Positions 1 to 6,282 of a DNA stretch of 6,712 nt are shown here, piece after piece. How positions within the stretch are numbered: position 1 is the first letter of the stretch; each line of letters starts with the position of its first letter. The notes under the pieces were generated by a model that was not told where the DNA came from, ran no database searches, and saw only the letters and a list, made by a program, of their open reading frames with translations. The position numbers and the translations under genes were made by a program. The stretch is from an uncultured Sutterella sp. (GTDB lineage Bacteria; Pseudomonadota; Gammaproteobacteria; Burkholderiales; Burkholderiaceae_F), in NCBI GenBank assembly GCA_902477615.1, contig CABSHY010000072.1, positions 1 to 6,712 on the forward strand. Direction: 5' to 3'.

Positions 1-1192
1 GACGCGCAGGGCCCAAGACCAACACGCGTTGGACGGTGCCCAACATGGATTGAGAAATCTCATGCGCCTTGGCTTCATTTTTGGCTTGCAAAAGTTGCAG
101 ACGCTTAAGTTTTAACTCTTGCGGCGTTTCGTCCACTAAGTAAGCGGCGGGCGTTCCGGGACGGCGACTGTAGACAAAGGAGAAACTTGCATCAAAGCCC
201 ACATCTTCCATCAATTGCATCGTGGCATCAAAGTCTTCTTGGGTTTCACCGGGGAAACCCACAATGATGTCGGTAGCAATCGCAATATCAGGACGCACGG
301 CTCTCAAACGACGAATAATGGACTTGTATTCCAAAGACGTGTAACCACGCTTCATGGCGGCCAAAATGCGGTCAGAGCCGGATTGAACCGGTAAGTGCAC
401 GTGATTGACGAGCTTATCGATCTTGCCGTAAGCATCGATCAAACGTTGCGTGAAGTGTTTCGGGTGAGAAGTCGTGTAACGGATGCGTTCAATACCGTCA
501 ATTTCAGCCACGTACTCTAAGAGTGTGGCAAAGTCAGCAATTTCACCATCGGGCATTTCACCGCGATACGCATTGACGTTTTGACCCAAAAGCGTCACTT
601 CCTTGACGCCTTGAGCGGCAAGCTTTGCGACTTCTAACAACACGTCCGTCAACGGACGAGAAATTTCTTCACCGCGCGTATAGGGCACAACGCAGTAAGA
701 ACAATATTGGCTGCAACCTTCCATGATGGAAACGAAGGCGCAAGCCCCACGGGCTTGGGGTTCAGCCAAATGGTCAAACTTTTCAATTTCAGGAAAGGAG
801 ATATCGACTTGCGGCTTTTTCGTCTTCTCGCACTTTTCAATCATGGCGGGCAAGCGATGAAGCGTTTGCGGGCCAAAGACGATATTGACGTGCGGGGCAC
901 GAGAAAGGATTTTCTTACCTTCTTGACTGGCGACACAGCCACCTACGGCAATCAACATATCGGACTTGCCCGATTCTTTTTTGGCTTCACGAACTCGGCC
1001 TAAATCAGAGAACACTTTCTCTTGGGCTTTTTCACGAATGGAGCAAGTATTAAAGACGACTAAATCGGCTTCTTCGATCTTTTCGGTACGTTCGTAGCCA
1101 GCCGTTTCTTTCAAAAGATCGGCAATTTTTTCAGAGTCGTAGTCGTTCATTTGGCAGCCAAAGCTGCGGAGATAAAGTTTTTTCGCGGTCAC
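1..1192 (-). CDS. miaB: MiaB, tRNA-2-methylthio-N6-dimethylallyladenosine synthase (3' end outside window)
   Basis: Cytoplasmic radical-SAM enzyme that adds a methylthio group to i6A at position 37 of tRNAs reading U-starting codons. The reading frame is open from the GTG at 1192 to the left edge, 397 codons. Seen: the N-terminal UPF0004 domain with the three auxiliary-cluster cysteines C13 (SFGCQMN), C50 (NTCSIREKAQEKVF) and C86 (VGGCVASQEG); FGPQTLHRLP at 106-115; the radical-SAM CxxxCxxC at C160/C164/C167 (GCSQYCSYC, then VVPYTRGEE); LLGQNVNAYRG; LPVQSGSDRIL; IVGFPGETQEDF; and the start of the TRAM domain (LGTVQRVLVLGPAR). From memory it aligns along its length with E. coli MiaB (about 474 aa), so roughly the last 70-80 residues are missing. 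The GTG start is fixed by an in-frame TAA two codons upstream; the next ATG would remove C13. No strong SD is seen. Confidence 0.97.
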   Translation of the reverse strand, partial: MTAKKLYLRSFGCQMNDYDSEKIADLLKETAGYERTEKIEEADLVVFNTCSIREKAQEKVFSDLGRVREAKKESGKSDMLIAVGGCVASQEGKKILSRAPHVNIVFGPQTLHRLPAMIEKCEKTKKPQVDISFPEIEKFDHLAEPQARGACAFVSIMEGCSQYCSYCVVPYTRGEEISRPLTDVLLEVAKLAAQGVKEVTLLGQNVNAYRGEMPDGEIADFATLLEYVAEIDGIERIRYTTSHPKHFTQRLIDAYGKIDKLVNHVHLPVQSGSDRILAAMKRGYTSLEYKSIIRRLRAVRPDIAIATDIIVGFPGETQEDFDATMQLMEDVGFDASFSFVYSRRPGTPAAYLVDETPQELKLKRLQLLQAKNEAKAHEISQSMLGTVQRVLVLGPAR

Positions 1193-1214
1193 GGTTTATA
1201 TCCGATGCACAAAA

Positions 1215-1239
1215 TGATGATTAGTTTGAACAATCATCA
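1215..1239 (-). terminator. Weak hairpin-terminator candidate after the AlbA_2 gene
   Basis: An 8-bp stem (TGATGATT paired with AATCATCA) with a 9-nt loop. On the minus strand it is followed by TTTTG. It lies about 40 nt beyond the stop of the AlbA_2-domain gene and about 20 nt before the GTG of miaB. The stem is A/T-rich and the T-run short, so termination would be weak at best; it could instead be a leader structure of miaB. The 85-nt gap shows no other clear signal. Confidence 0.35.
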
Positions 1240-1277
1240 GGTTAAACAAATTTTTAATGGCGTAATGATACAGCACA

Positions 1278-2732
1278 TTAACGCTTAATTCGGTAACGTT
1301 GGCGAGGGCTTCTTAAAGAATCTGTACCTTCAATAATCCCATCGTTTAAAAGCTCTTGAATGCGCCTGTATACCGTCGGGCGAGAACAGCCTGAAATATC
1401 GGTCAATTCTCGAATTGATACGGTTCCGTTTTCTCGAATTGCTTTGATAATTCCCTCTCGAAGGTTCTTGAGCGACAATCCTGTGTTTTTAATTGTGGCC
1501 GATTGACGTTTAGGCAGTATCACTTTAAACGTAGTCAATGTATTTTGAATTACGATGGGAGGCAGTGAGACATCCTCTAAAGTCTCTTCAATGCGCAAGA
1601 ATCCGGAACCTCGATTTTCAACCACAAAGCGACCGGATTTCGTCAAAGTTGCCTCTAATATAGACGACAAGAATTGATTTCGGTTAGCAGAGCAACCAAA
1701 TTGCCGTAAATTTTCCATCGTCATTCGGCCATAAAGCCCTCCGGGGCTTAGGATTTCAAAGCGGTCGTCAAAGACATTCATGTTTACGAAAGAGGCCCTT
1801 CCTTCAGGAGAATAGTCACGATGTAGCAGCGCATTGGTAAGGATCTCACAAATAACTTCGGTCGGATAATCGAATGCATTAGGAGGTAATGCCTTACTGT
1901 CTTCACCCTGACCACGCACATAATCAAGACTATTTGACAATATCTCCGGTATCGACCCGACAAACGTTTTTGAATCTGAAATACGAACAGGTCCTTTTGC
2001 GTCTTTGTAAGACTCGTTATATCGAGTCACTTTCACAACAAGCGCCGGATAATATTTTTGCGGATAAGTCCCCAATGCTAATAAGCCCGCCAAACTCGGT
2101 CTTAATATCCCCTCGTCATCGGCAATGACACGAAGATTTAAGAGAATTTCATTGTCTTTTAATTGACGAAAAATATGAGGGTGTAATGAACGCTGTCGCT
2201 GAACCAAACGATTGATTGAATCAGGATCAAGATCCTCAATGGTTGCGTCGAAAACTGTTTGCACATCCCACTGTGGTTGATGGTTATTTTCTCTCATCCG
2301 ATCAACTTCGTAGGGAGTCATCAAACGACTACCTTTATCCGTTCGCAAATACGAGCCTCGATACACGCCTCGTTCACGAATAAAGCACGGACGTTCAGCG
2401 ATCGATAACTCAGGAACTTGGACAACCAAGATTTCAGTGCCCTCAAATGGATAAATTGCGATATCAGGGCAAACAACAGGACTCAGTTTCTTGCAAACAC
2501 TGACCAAAGCTTCTTTCATCTCCAAGGCATTAAATCCGACTGCGGGAGTGTAGTGACTCTTCTCAGACAACCCCAGAATAAGTGTGCCACCTACACTATT
2601 GGCGAAAGCGCAAAGCGTTTCTATGACGCTTTTCGGGAGTTTGCCTATAGACTTTTTAACTTCACATGTCTGCGTACGCTTCCCCTTTGAGCGAAGCTCC
2701 TCGGTCAAAGCCTTGAGTTCATTGCTATCCAT
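1278..2732 (-). CDS. Schlafen/AlbA_2-domain ATP-binding protein with C-terminal winged helix (putative regulator)
   Basis: 484 aa, soluble, no signal peptide or membrane segment. Residues about 20-145 match the AlbA_2 (Schlafen AAA_4) domain: EVKKSIG, then ETLCAFANSVGGTLILGLSE, then YRGSYLRTDKGSRLMTPYEVDRM. Residues about 285-405 resemble HATPase_c_4, a GHKL ATP-binding fold: EVICEILTNALLHRDYS (N-box-like, E292/N300, HRDY 304-307), FEILSPGGLYG (326-335) and a glycine-containing NRGSGFLRIEE (373-383). Residues about 424-484 form a winged helix-turn-helix (VSIRELTDISGCSRPTVYRRIQELLNDGIIEG). Such proteins are annotated as RecG-like or predicted transcriptional regulators; targets are generally unknown, and some Schlafen-domain proteins belong to defence loci. 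ATG at 2732 is supported by AGGTGA (2741-2746), 8 nt upstream. It appears to be a single-gene unit with tandem terminators upstream. DNA binding is inferred, not shown. Confidence 0.85.
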   Translation of the reverse strand: MDSNELKALTEELRSKGKRTQTCEVKKSIGKLPKSVIETLCAFANSVGGTLILGLSEKSHYTPAVGFNALEMKEALVSVCKKLSPVVCPDIAIYPFEGTEILVVQVPELSIAERPCFIRERGVYRGSYLRTDKGSRLMTPYEVDRMRENNHQPQWDVQTVFDATIEDLDPDSINRLVQRQRSLHPHIFRQLKDNEILLNLRVIADDEGILRPSLAGLLALGTYPQKYYPALVVKVTRYNESYKDAKGPVRISDSKTFVGSIPEILSNSLDYVRGQGEDSKALPPNAFDYPTEVICEILTNALLHRDYSPEGRASFVNMNVFDDRFEILSPGGLYGRMTMENLRQFGCSANRNQFLSSILEATLTKSGRFVVENRGSGFLRIEETLEDVSLPPIVIQNTLTTFKVILPKRQSATIKNTGLSLKNLREGIIKAIRENGTVSIRELTDISGCSRPTVYRRIQELLNDGIIEGTDSLRSPRQRYRIKR

Positions 2733-2759
2733 TTACAGCGTCACCTATCTTAACCATCA

Positions 2760-2800
2760 ACTTATTCAATAGTACAGCATTTGAATAAGTAACTTATTCA
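2760..2800. promoter_or_regulatory. Operator-like palindrome plus third half-site upstream of the AlbA_2 gene
   Basis: TGAATAAGT (2782-2790), one A, then ACTTATTCA (2792-2800) form a 19-bp perfect palindrome. A third copy of ACTTATTCA lies at 2760-2768; with the copy at 2781-2790 it makes a second, 10-bp inverted repeat with an 11-nt spacer. The cluster is 28-68 nt upstream of the ATG at 2732, where a promoter would be expected. Three copies of a 9-mer in 41 bases suggest a dimeric regulator's operator. Autoregulation by the winged-helix protein next door is an inference. Confidence 0.5.
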
Positions 2801-2913
2801 CTTCAAATACATTTGGAATTCGTTCTTTTCATCTGCCCCATCATTAGTCTTATCATCTGCGTGAATTGTCAACGGCTAACAATCTGTAAGCGGTTGAGAC
2901 CTAGTACAAAGAC
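2801..2913. other. Intergenic stretch with a possible promoter for the AlbA_2 gene
   Basis: No open frame or RNA gene is seen here. On the minus strand a perfect TTGACA occurs at 2872-2867 and could be a -35 box, but no good -10 hexamer lies 16-18 nt downstream, so the promoter cannot be placed. The gene at 1278-2732 must have its own promoter here or nearby if the two terminators at 2914-3020 work. Confidence 0.3.
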
Positions 2914-2950
2914 TAAAAAAATCCCAACCTTGAAATTTCCAAGATTGGGA
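2914..2950 (-). terminator. Intrinsic terminator, second of a tandem pair
   Basis: TCCCAACCTTG (2922-2932) pairs with CAAGATTGGGA (2940-2950) in an 11-bp stem with one mismatch. On the minus strand it is followed directly by a run of Ts (complement of the A-run 2914-2921). It lies about 85 nt past the porin stop and isolates the gene at 1278-2732 from transcription coming from the porin side. Confidence 0.75.
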
Positions 2951-2985
2951 CAAGTGCCAGTTCTGACCCGATTCAACTAGCTTTT

Positions 2986-3020
2986 GAAAAATCGGAGGAA
3001 GCTGCATCCTCCGATTTTTC
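2986..3020 (-). terminator. Intrinsic terminator of the porin gene (symmetrical, may work both ways)
   Basis: Perfect stem of about 14 bp (2986-2999 with 3007-3020) with a 7-nt loop; the core is TCGGAGGA/TCCTCCGA and the outer part is A/T so that T-runs follow on both strands. It starts 14 nt beyond the porin stop codon (3034-3036), the usual place for the terminator of a strongly expressed porin. Confidence 0.85.
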
Positions 3021-3033
3021 TTTTATGACATGA

Positions 3034-3101
3034 TTAGAAAGAATGAACAAGACCCATCATGACTTGATATTGATCTTGGCTCCACTTTGAATCCTCGTTA
3101 C
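3034..3101 (-). pseudogene. Porin gene, C-terminal fragment (cut off by the TnpB element)
   Basis: Read on the minus strand, the bases just outside the left end of the TnpB element encode RNEDSKWSQDQYQVMMGLVHSF and a TAA stop. This is a typical final beta-strand of a trimeric outer-membrane porin, ending in the C-terminal Phe recognised by the BAM assembly machinery. An in-frame TAA lies in the insertion sequence only two codons upstream of the Arg codon, so this piece cannot be translated with the rest as it stands. The matching fragment is at 4765-5090; joining 3101 to 4765 gives a continuous frame (...AAGYTY-RNEDSKW...). It belongs to the Gram-negative porin family common in betaproteobacteria. 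Confidence 0.8.
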
Positions 3102-3134
3102 GTTTTTAAATTCACAGAAAAATTATAGCGGAAG

Positions 3135-3154
3135 CCACCCATTTTAATGGGCGG
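3135..3154. repeat. Left-end subterminal hairpin of the TnpB element
   Basis: CCACCCATT and AATGGGCGG pair around a TT tip (one A/C mismatch), 33 nt inside the left boundary. Subterminal imperfect hairpins of this kind are the TnpA binding sites of IS200/IS605 elements. It is followed by GAGGAAGCGC and then the tnpB start at 3195. Confidence 0.65.
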
Positions 3155-3194
3155 AGGAAGCGCAAAATATGATCGAATTTGATAGAATTATGTT

Positions 3195-3746
3195 ATGCAA
3201 AGCTCAGTATTTAATCTCGAACTCCCTATTAAAGTCAACGATTCTGAATCAAGGATGATTCTCAGAAAGTTTGAGTTTGCCCGTCAGCTTCATAACGCAA
3301 CATTGGGCACTGCCTTGGGACAGTTGCAACAAATGCGACAAGACCCTCAGTGGAAAAAAGCGTGTACCTTGCCAAAAGGAAAAGAGCGATCAGAACTCTT
3401 TCGAAATCTCGATCGTCAGTACCGTTTAACCGAGTATGACCTGCACGCTGTGATTGCAAAGCACCGTGAGAGAAGCGGACGAAAAGATCAGTTGGGTATC
3501 AATGAAACCCAAAAAATTGCCACTCGTGTTTATCAAAGCATTCGTCGTTATCAGCTTGGATTGGGGGGCCGCCCTCGTTTTAAGTCTATCTCCCGTGGTT
3601 TGCACAGCATTGAGGGAAAGACTAATGTCACCGGCTTGAAGTTCAATCTTCAAAAATCCGTTCTCAGTTGGTGTAAACATGATTACCACGTCATCATTGA
3701 AGCCAAAGATGACTACATCCAAAGGGCGCTTCAAAAAGAAGACTAA
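3195..3746 (+). CDS. tnpB: TnpB, N-terminal part (frame lost near 3720-3740)
   Basis: 183 residues forming the N-terminal half of an IS605 OrfB/TnpB-type RNA-guided nuclease. Seen: a basic, helix-rich start (MQSSVFNLELPIKV... ILRKFEFARQLHNATLG) and the family's G-RPRFKSISRG motif at 125-134, followed by beta-rich sequence to about residue 178 (WCKHDYHVIIEAKDDYIQ). The frame then runs into TAA at 3744-3746. The following reading frame, shifted by +1, continues the family sequence from about 3735 (KKTKYCRLVRKTIKNRERFFLQ). A one-base insertion, or a two-base deletion, near AAAGGG or CAAAAAG at 3720-3740 would explain this; a programmed shift cannot be excluded. No clear SD precedes the ATG. In known TnpBs this half carries the WED and REC regions contacting the guide RNA and TAM. 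Confidence 0.75.
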   Translation: MQSSVFNLELPIKVNDSESRMILRKFEFARQLHNATLGTALGQLQQMRQDPQWKKACTLPKGKERSELFRNLDRQYRLTEYDLHAVIAKHRERSGRKDQLGINETQKIATRVYQSIRRYQLGLGGRPRFKSISRGLHSIEGKTNVTGLKFNLQKSVLSWCKHDYHVIIEAKDDYIQRALQKED

Positions 3747-4749
3747 ATACTGTCGGTTGGTTCGCAAGACCATCAAAAACCGTGAGCGCTTCTTTTTGCA
3801 AGTTCTCTTGGAAGGAACCGCCCCCGTTAAGCATATTTATGCACCTGACAGTGAACGTCTTTCCATTGATCCTGGGCCTCAAGCCATTGCTGTATTCTCT
3901 GAACAATTCGCAGGGAAGATTCAGATAGCGCCAACGGCAAAAGTTAATGAAGCGGTCATTCGTCGAATGCAACGATCGATGGATCGAAGTTTGCGTCGAA
4001 ATAATGAAGAGGTCTATGAAAGTAATGGAACTCTGAAAAAGGGTGTTAAGTTAAAACAAACAAAGAGTTACAAAAAGCGAGTTGCTCAACTCTCCGACTA
4101 CCATCGGAGAGTGGCTGCGACTCGACGCTGTGAACATGGACAATTAGCGAATTTGATATTGTCCTTGGCGGGCGATATTCGTATTGAAAAGAATCAATGG
4201 AAAACCTTTCAAAGAGGACTCTTTGGAAAGAGTTTAGGTAAGAGCGGGGCATCAAATTTTATTGAGCGACTTAAGAGCAAGGCTGAAAGCGCCGGTTTAA
4301 AGGTCAGTGAAGTAAAACCCTATACGCTCAAACTCAGTCAATACGATCCCTATACGGAAACGTATAGAAAGAAAGCGTTGTCTGAAAGATGGCATCAGCT
4401 GGGTTCAAGTTCAGAGTGGATTCAGCGAGATGTTCTTAGTGCATTGTTATTGCAATGCGCAGACATTGATAAAGAAAAGCATATTCCGACAAAGATCATT
4501 GAGACTTTGGAAGGTGCGAAACAGCTCCTGAGAGACGCGGGATATGTCGTTGATAAACCATCGAGTAATGGGGATCATTATGATCGGCCATTTGCGTCGG
4601 AGCCAAAGGCTCAGACGCCAGAGGAGGTTCGTCTCGAAATCTTTTGTGGCGTGGGTGACAGTCGTTTGCCGCTTTTGCTGAGAAATGGTTCTCGGCAGAA
4701 AGCGAACGAAAAAGCTCATGTTAGGTCAAAAGAAACCTTCTCTCTTTAG
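3679..4749 (+). CDS. tnpB: TnpB, C-terminal RuvC part, zinc-finger cysteines absent
   Basis: The open frame spans 356 codons, but family similarity begins near residue 19, so the ATG at 3679 need not be used. The joined protein would be about 515 aa. Seen: RuvC-I LSIDPGPQAIAVFSE (D64, codon 3868), RuvC-II AGDIRIEKNQWKTFQRG (E170, codon 4186) followed by LFGKSLGKSGASNFIERL, and RuvC-III EWIQRDVLSALLL (D251, codon 4429). The D-E-D set is complete. Between II and III the family normally has a four-cysteine zinc finger after LSQ and around LSERWH; here the text is KLSQYDPYTETYRKKALSERWHQ, with none of these cysteines. The last about 55 residues overlap the predicted omegaRNA. Related proteins cut DNA next to the TAM with a guide read from the element's flank. 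Whether this split copy is active is unknown. Confidence 0.8.
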   Translation: MITTSSLKPKMTTSKGRFKKKTKYCRLVRKTIKNRERFFLQVLLEGTAPVKHIYAPDSERLSIDPGPQAIAVFSEQFAGKIQIAPTAKVNEAVIRRMQRSMDRSLRRNNEEVYESNGTLKKGVKLKQTKSYKKRVAQLSDYHRRVAATRRCEHGQLANLILSLAGDIRIEKNQWKTFQRGLFGKSLGKSGASNFIERLKSKAESAGLKVSEVKPYTLKLSQYDPYTETYRKKALSERWHQLGSSSEWIQRDVLSALLLQCADIDKEKHIPTKIIETLEGAKQLLRDAGYVVDKPSSNGDHYDRPFASEPKAQTPEEVRLEIFCGVGDSRLPLLLRNGSRQKANEKAHVRSKETFSL

Positions 4750-4784
4750 AGAGGAGTTGTTTAGGATAGGTGTAGCCAGCAGCG
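4594..4784 (+). ncRNA. Predicted omegaRNA (reRNA) of the TnpB element with porin-derived guide
   Basis: Three stems follow each other to the right boundary. At 4594-4618, GCGTC-G-GAGCC pairs with GGCTC-A-GACGC around AAA. At 4663-4708, a long stem has an inner GCTGAGAA/TTCTCGGC (one G-T pair, loop ATGG) and outer CTTT/AAAG and CGTTTG/CGAACG. At 4737-4756, a 9-bp stem with CTCTCT/AGAGAG core has a TT tip. The first two lie inside tnpB codons. In studied TnpB systems the omegaRNA comes from exactly this 3' region and runs into the flank; the guide here would be GATAGGTGTAGCCAGCAGCG (4765-4784), antisense to the porin. The 5' end is not determined; folds were found by eye. Confidence 0.5.
4737..4756. 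repeat. Right-end subterminal hairpin of the TnpB element
   Basis: Nine paired bases (4737-4745 with 4748-4756, one T-G pair) around a TT tip, 8 nt inside the right boundary. It overlaps the tnpB stop codon (4747-4749). The element ends with TTAG, resembling the TTAC at the left border. It probably serves both as TnpA site and as the last stem of the omegaRNA. Confidence 0.65.
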
Positions 4785-5090
4785 GTGTAAACAGAAGTGC
4801 GCTTACTCAATGCGTAGTCATACCCCACACTAACGGCATAAGCGTTCATGTCTTGAACGTTAGCGCCATTATCCGTCTCACCGTCCAAGTATGAACCAGC
4901 AAGTTTGAAACTACCGCCTGCCATAGGCATTTCAGTGCCGATGGTCGCTCCCCAACCCTTGGCATTGGCAAGAGGAGAATGCTCTTCGTCATAGAGACTA
5001 TAGATACTGGCAGGATCATCAACACCCTTAAAGTATTGACCGCCTGCAAACACCTTTGCGACACCAAAGTCATAGTTAGCACCGAGGTTA
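4765..5090 (-). pseudogene. Porin gene, internal fragment between two insertion sequences
   Basis: On the minus strand this encodes about 108 residues, from NLGANYDFGVAKVFAGGQYFKG through AKGWGATIGTEMPMAGGSFKLAGSYLDGE to MNAYAVSVGYDYALSKRTSVYTAAGYTY. The alternating pattern of aromatic and small residues, the YDFG-AK-FAG-QYFKG and VGYDYALSKRT--Y-AAGYTY motifs, and the turns are those of the C-terminal third of a 16-stranded general porin. Such a protein would form trimeric diffusion channels in the outer membrane. Both borders are insertion sequences: the TnpB element on the C-terminal side and the IS1111-type element on the N-terminal side. The open frame continues a few codons into each, so the Met-Gly-Glu start visible in IS sequence (5114-5116) is not a gene start. 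As assembled, no intact porin can be made. Confidence 0.8.
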
Positions 5091-5096
5091 ATGACA

Positions 5097-5106
5097 TGGA
5101 ACCCTC
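5097..5106 (+). repeat. Left subterminal inverted repeat of the IS1111-type element
   Basis: TGGAACCCTC, exact inverted copy of 6686-6695. It is followed by an 8-bp perfect hairpin (5108-5126, TTCTCCCA/TGGGAGAA, loop AAG) just ahead of the transposase SD, which could limit read-through expression from the flank. Confidence 0.65.
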
Positions 5107-5160
5107 CTTCTCCCAAAGTGGGAGAATTGGTTTAGCACAACCTACAAAAAGGAGACTTCC

Positions 5161-6282
5161 ATGTCAACCAAAAGAATACTCGCAAATGAAATTGATTCCA
5201 ATCTCGACTACGAAGTTATTGGCCTTGATTTAGCCAAACAAAATGTTTCTTTCGTCGGTATCACGGGCGACGGTGAGGTCATTCGAATTGATCGGGTTGA
5301 TTACAGCGTACTTTTGGAAAAAGCTGCAGAAATGGCACCGACAACGTTCGGCATGGAGCCGTGTACCGAGATGAATTGGCTGTGTAATGAGCTCAAGCAA
5401 CGCGGTCATATATGCAAAGTTTTTTCCGGTCAGGCGGTTCAGGCTCAAATTCAAGCGTTTTTCTCTGGACAGAAAAACGATTTGAATGATGCGGAGGCTA
5501 TTGCATTTCTTGCGAGAGATGACCGATTAGCTTCTATCCGAGCTAAAACTCGGGATGAAATGATTCTGCAGTCGCTTTGCGCTGCTCGGGAGCTTCATCT
5601 TAAGCACAGCAAGGCAATCCTGGTTTCCTTAAAAGGTCAGGCGCAGGCCTGGGGACTGAAAATAGCCAAGGCGCTTTCCTCTGAAGCGAAGCTTCTTGAT
5701 TTGATTGAAAGCGCTTCTAATGTTCCTCAGGAAGTTCGAGAGCTGCTAGCTGAGCAGATTAAGGCTTACAAACTTACAGAGCGTAAAGCAAATCAACTCA
5801 AAAAACGGATCGAAGAAAAAATTCAGAACAATCCCTTGTGCCAAATGGCTCAGAAAATCCCTGGCATCGGACCGATGACAGCTGCCAACTTGGCCGTGAC
5901 GATTGGTGATATTAATCGTTTTGATAAGCCAAAAAAACTTCCAGCTTACTACGGGCTAGTTCCAAGGAATTTAACCACTGGACACGTAGAGAAGATGGGG
6001 CGTATTACAAAACGGGGTGACAAACGTACTCGAAGTTTGTTAGTTCAAAGTGCCAATGTTCTGTTGATATTGGAAAGTAAAGGCAAATTGCCAAAATGTC
6101 AGCTTCAGAAATGGATTGCTAAAAAGCGTCGGGAGCTCAGCTATTGCAGACTCGTTATAGCTCTGGCAGCAAAGCTTTTACGCATTCTGTGGGCTTGTTT
6201 GAAATATGGAAAAGATTTTGACATTCGCCGAGCAGGTATTGCTCGTTGCAATCTTTCAACTGAGAAGAGGCTTGGCATCTAA
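5161..6282 (+). CDS. IS110-family (IS1111 group) DEDD transposase / bridge-RNA recombinase
   Basis: 373 aa. The N-terminal RuvC-like DEDD domain shows D23 (VIGLDLAKQNVSF), E66 (TFGMEPCTEMNWL) and D107/D110 (KNDLNDAEAIAFLAR). A helical linker runs at about 130-225. The C-terminal Transposase_20 domain shows IPGIGPMTAANLAVTIGDINRF (233-254) and KKLPAYYGLVPRN then GRITKRGDKRTRSLLVQSANVLL (280-302). These enzymes move the element through a circular intermediate, guided by an RNA encoded in the element. The catalytic Ser usually lies in a Ser-Gly just before GRITKRG; here the text is LTTGHVEKMG (T272, T273, G274). ATG at 5161 is supported by AAGGAG (5149-5154), 6 nt upstream. It is about 30 aa longer than many relatives, mostly at the ends. 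The frame is intact. Confidence 0.92.
   Translation: MSTKRILANEIDSNLDYEVIGLDLAKQNVSFVGITGDGEVIRIDRVDYSVLLEKAAEMAPTTFGMEPCTEMNWLCNELKQRGHICKVFSGQAVQAQIQAFFSGQKNDLNDAEAIAFLARDDRLASIRAKTRDEMILQSLCAARELHLKHSKAILVSLKGQAQAWGLKIAKALSSEAKLLDLIESASNVPQEVRELLAEQIKAYKLTERKANQLKKRIEEKIQNNPLCQMAQKIPGIGPMTAANLAVTIGDINRFDKPKKLPAYYGLVPRNLTTGHVEKMGRITKRGDKRTRSLLVQSANVLLILESKGKLPKCQLQKWIAKKRRELSYCRLVIALAAKLLRILWACLKYGKDFDIRRAGIARCNLSTEKRLGI

Larger units (their letters stand above)
3102..4764 (+). mobile_element. IS200/IS605-superfamily element (IS1341-like, tnpB only), inserted in the porin gene
   Basis: The boundaries follow from restoring the porin frame: bases up to 3101 join to 4765 onward (1-nt ambiguity because G occurs at both borders). 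The left end lies directly 3' of TTAC (3098-3101), the target used by IS608-like members, and there is no target duplication, as expected for this single-strand transposition pathway. A left-end hairpin lies at 3135-3154 and a right-end hairpin at 4737-4756. The only cargo is a frameshifted tnpB; no Y1 transposase (tnpA) is present, so movement would need TnpA supplied in trans. Confidence 0.8.

Noticed and set aside
707..1003. Plus-strand open frame of 98 codons
   Set aside because: Antisense shadow of miaB, with no SD and no family resemblance.
3168..3194. tnpB promoter from TATGAT (3168-3173) or TTGATA (3179-3184)
   Set aside because: Neither hexamer has a partner at usual spacing upstream of the ATG.
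5080..5086. CACCGAG in the left flank is repeated at 6533-6539 in the IS1111 right end, suggesting a target guide
   Set aside because: A 7-base match is expected about once by chance for this search space, and the copy lies in a stem rather than a loop; no counterpart for the right flank was found.
4721..5116. Apparent 131-residue minus-strand gene starting MGEGGFHV
   Set aside because: Its first codons lie in the IS1111 left end and its last codons in the TnpB element; only the middle is porin, so it is an interrupted gene fragment.
5108..5126. Hairpin TTCTCCCA/TGGGAGAA as an intrinsic terminator
   Set aside because: No T-run follows on either strand; more likely a protective or regulatory structure before the transposase start.
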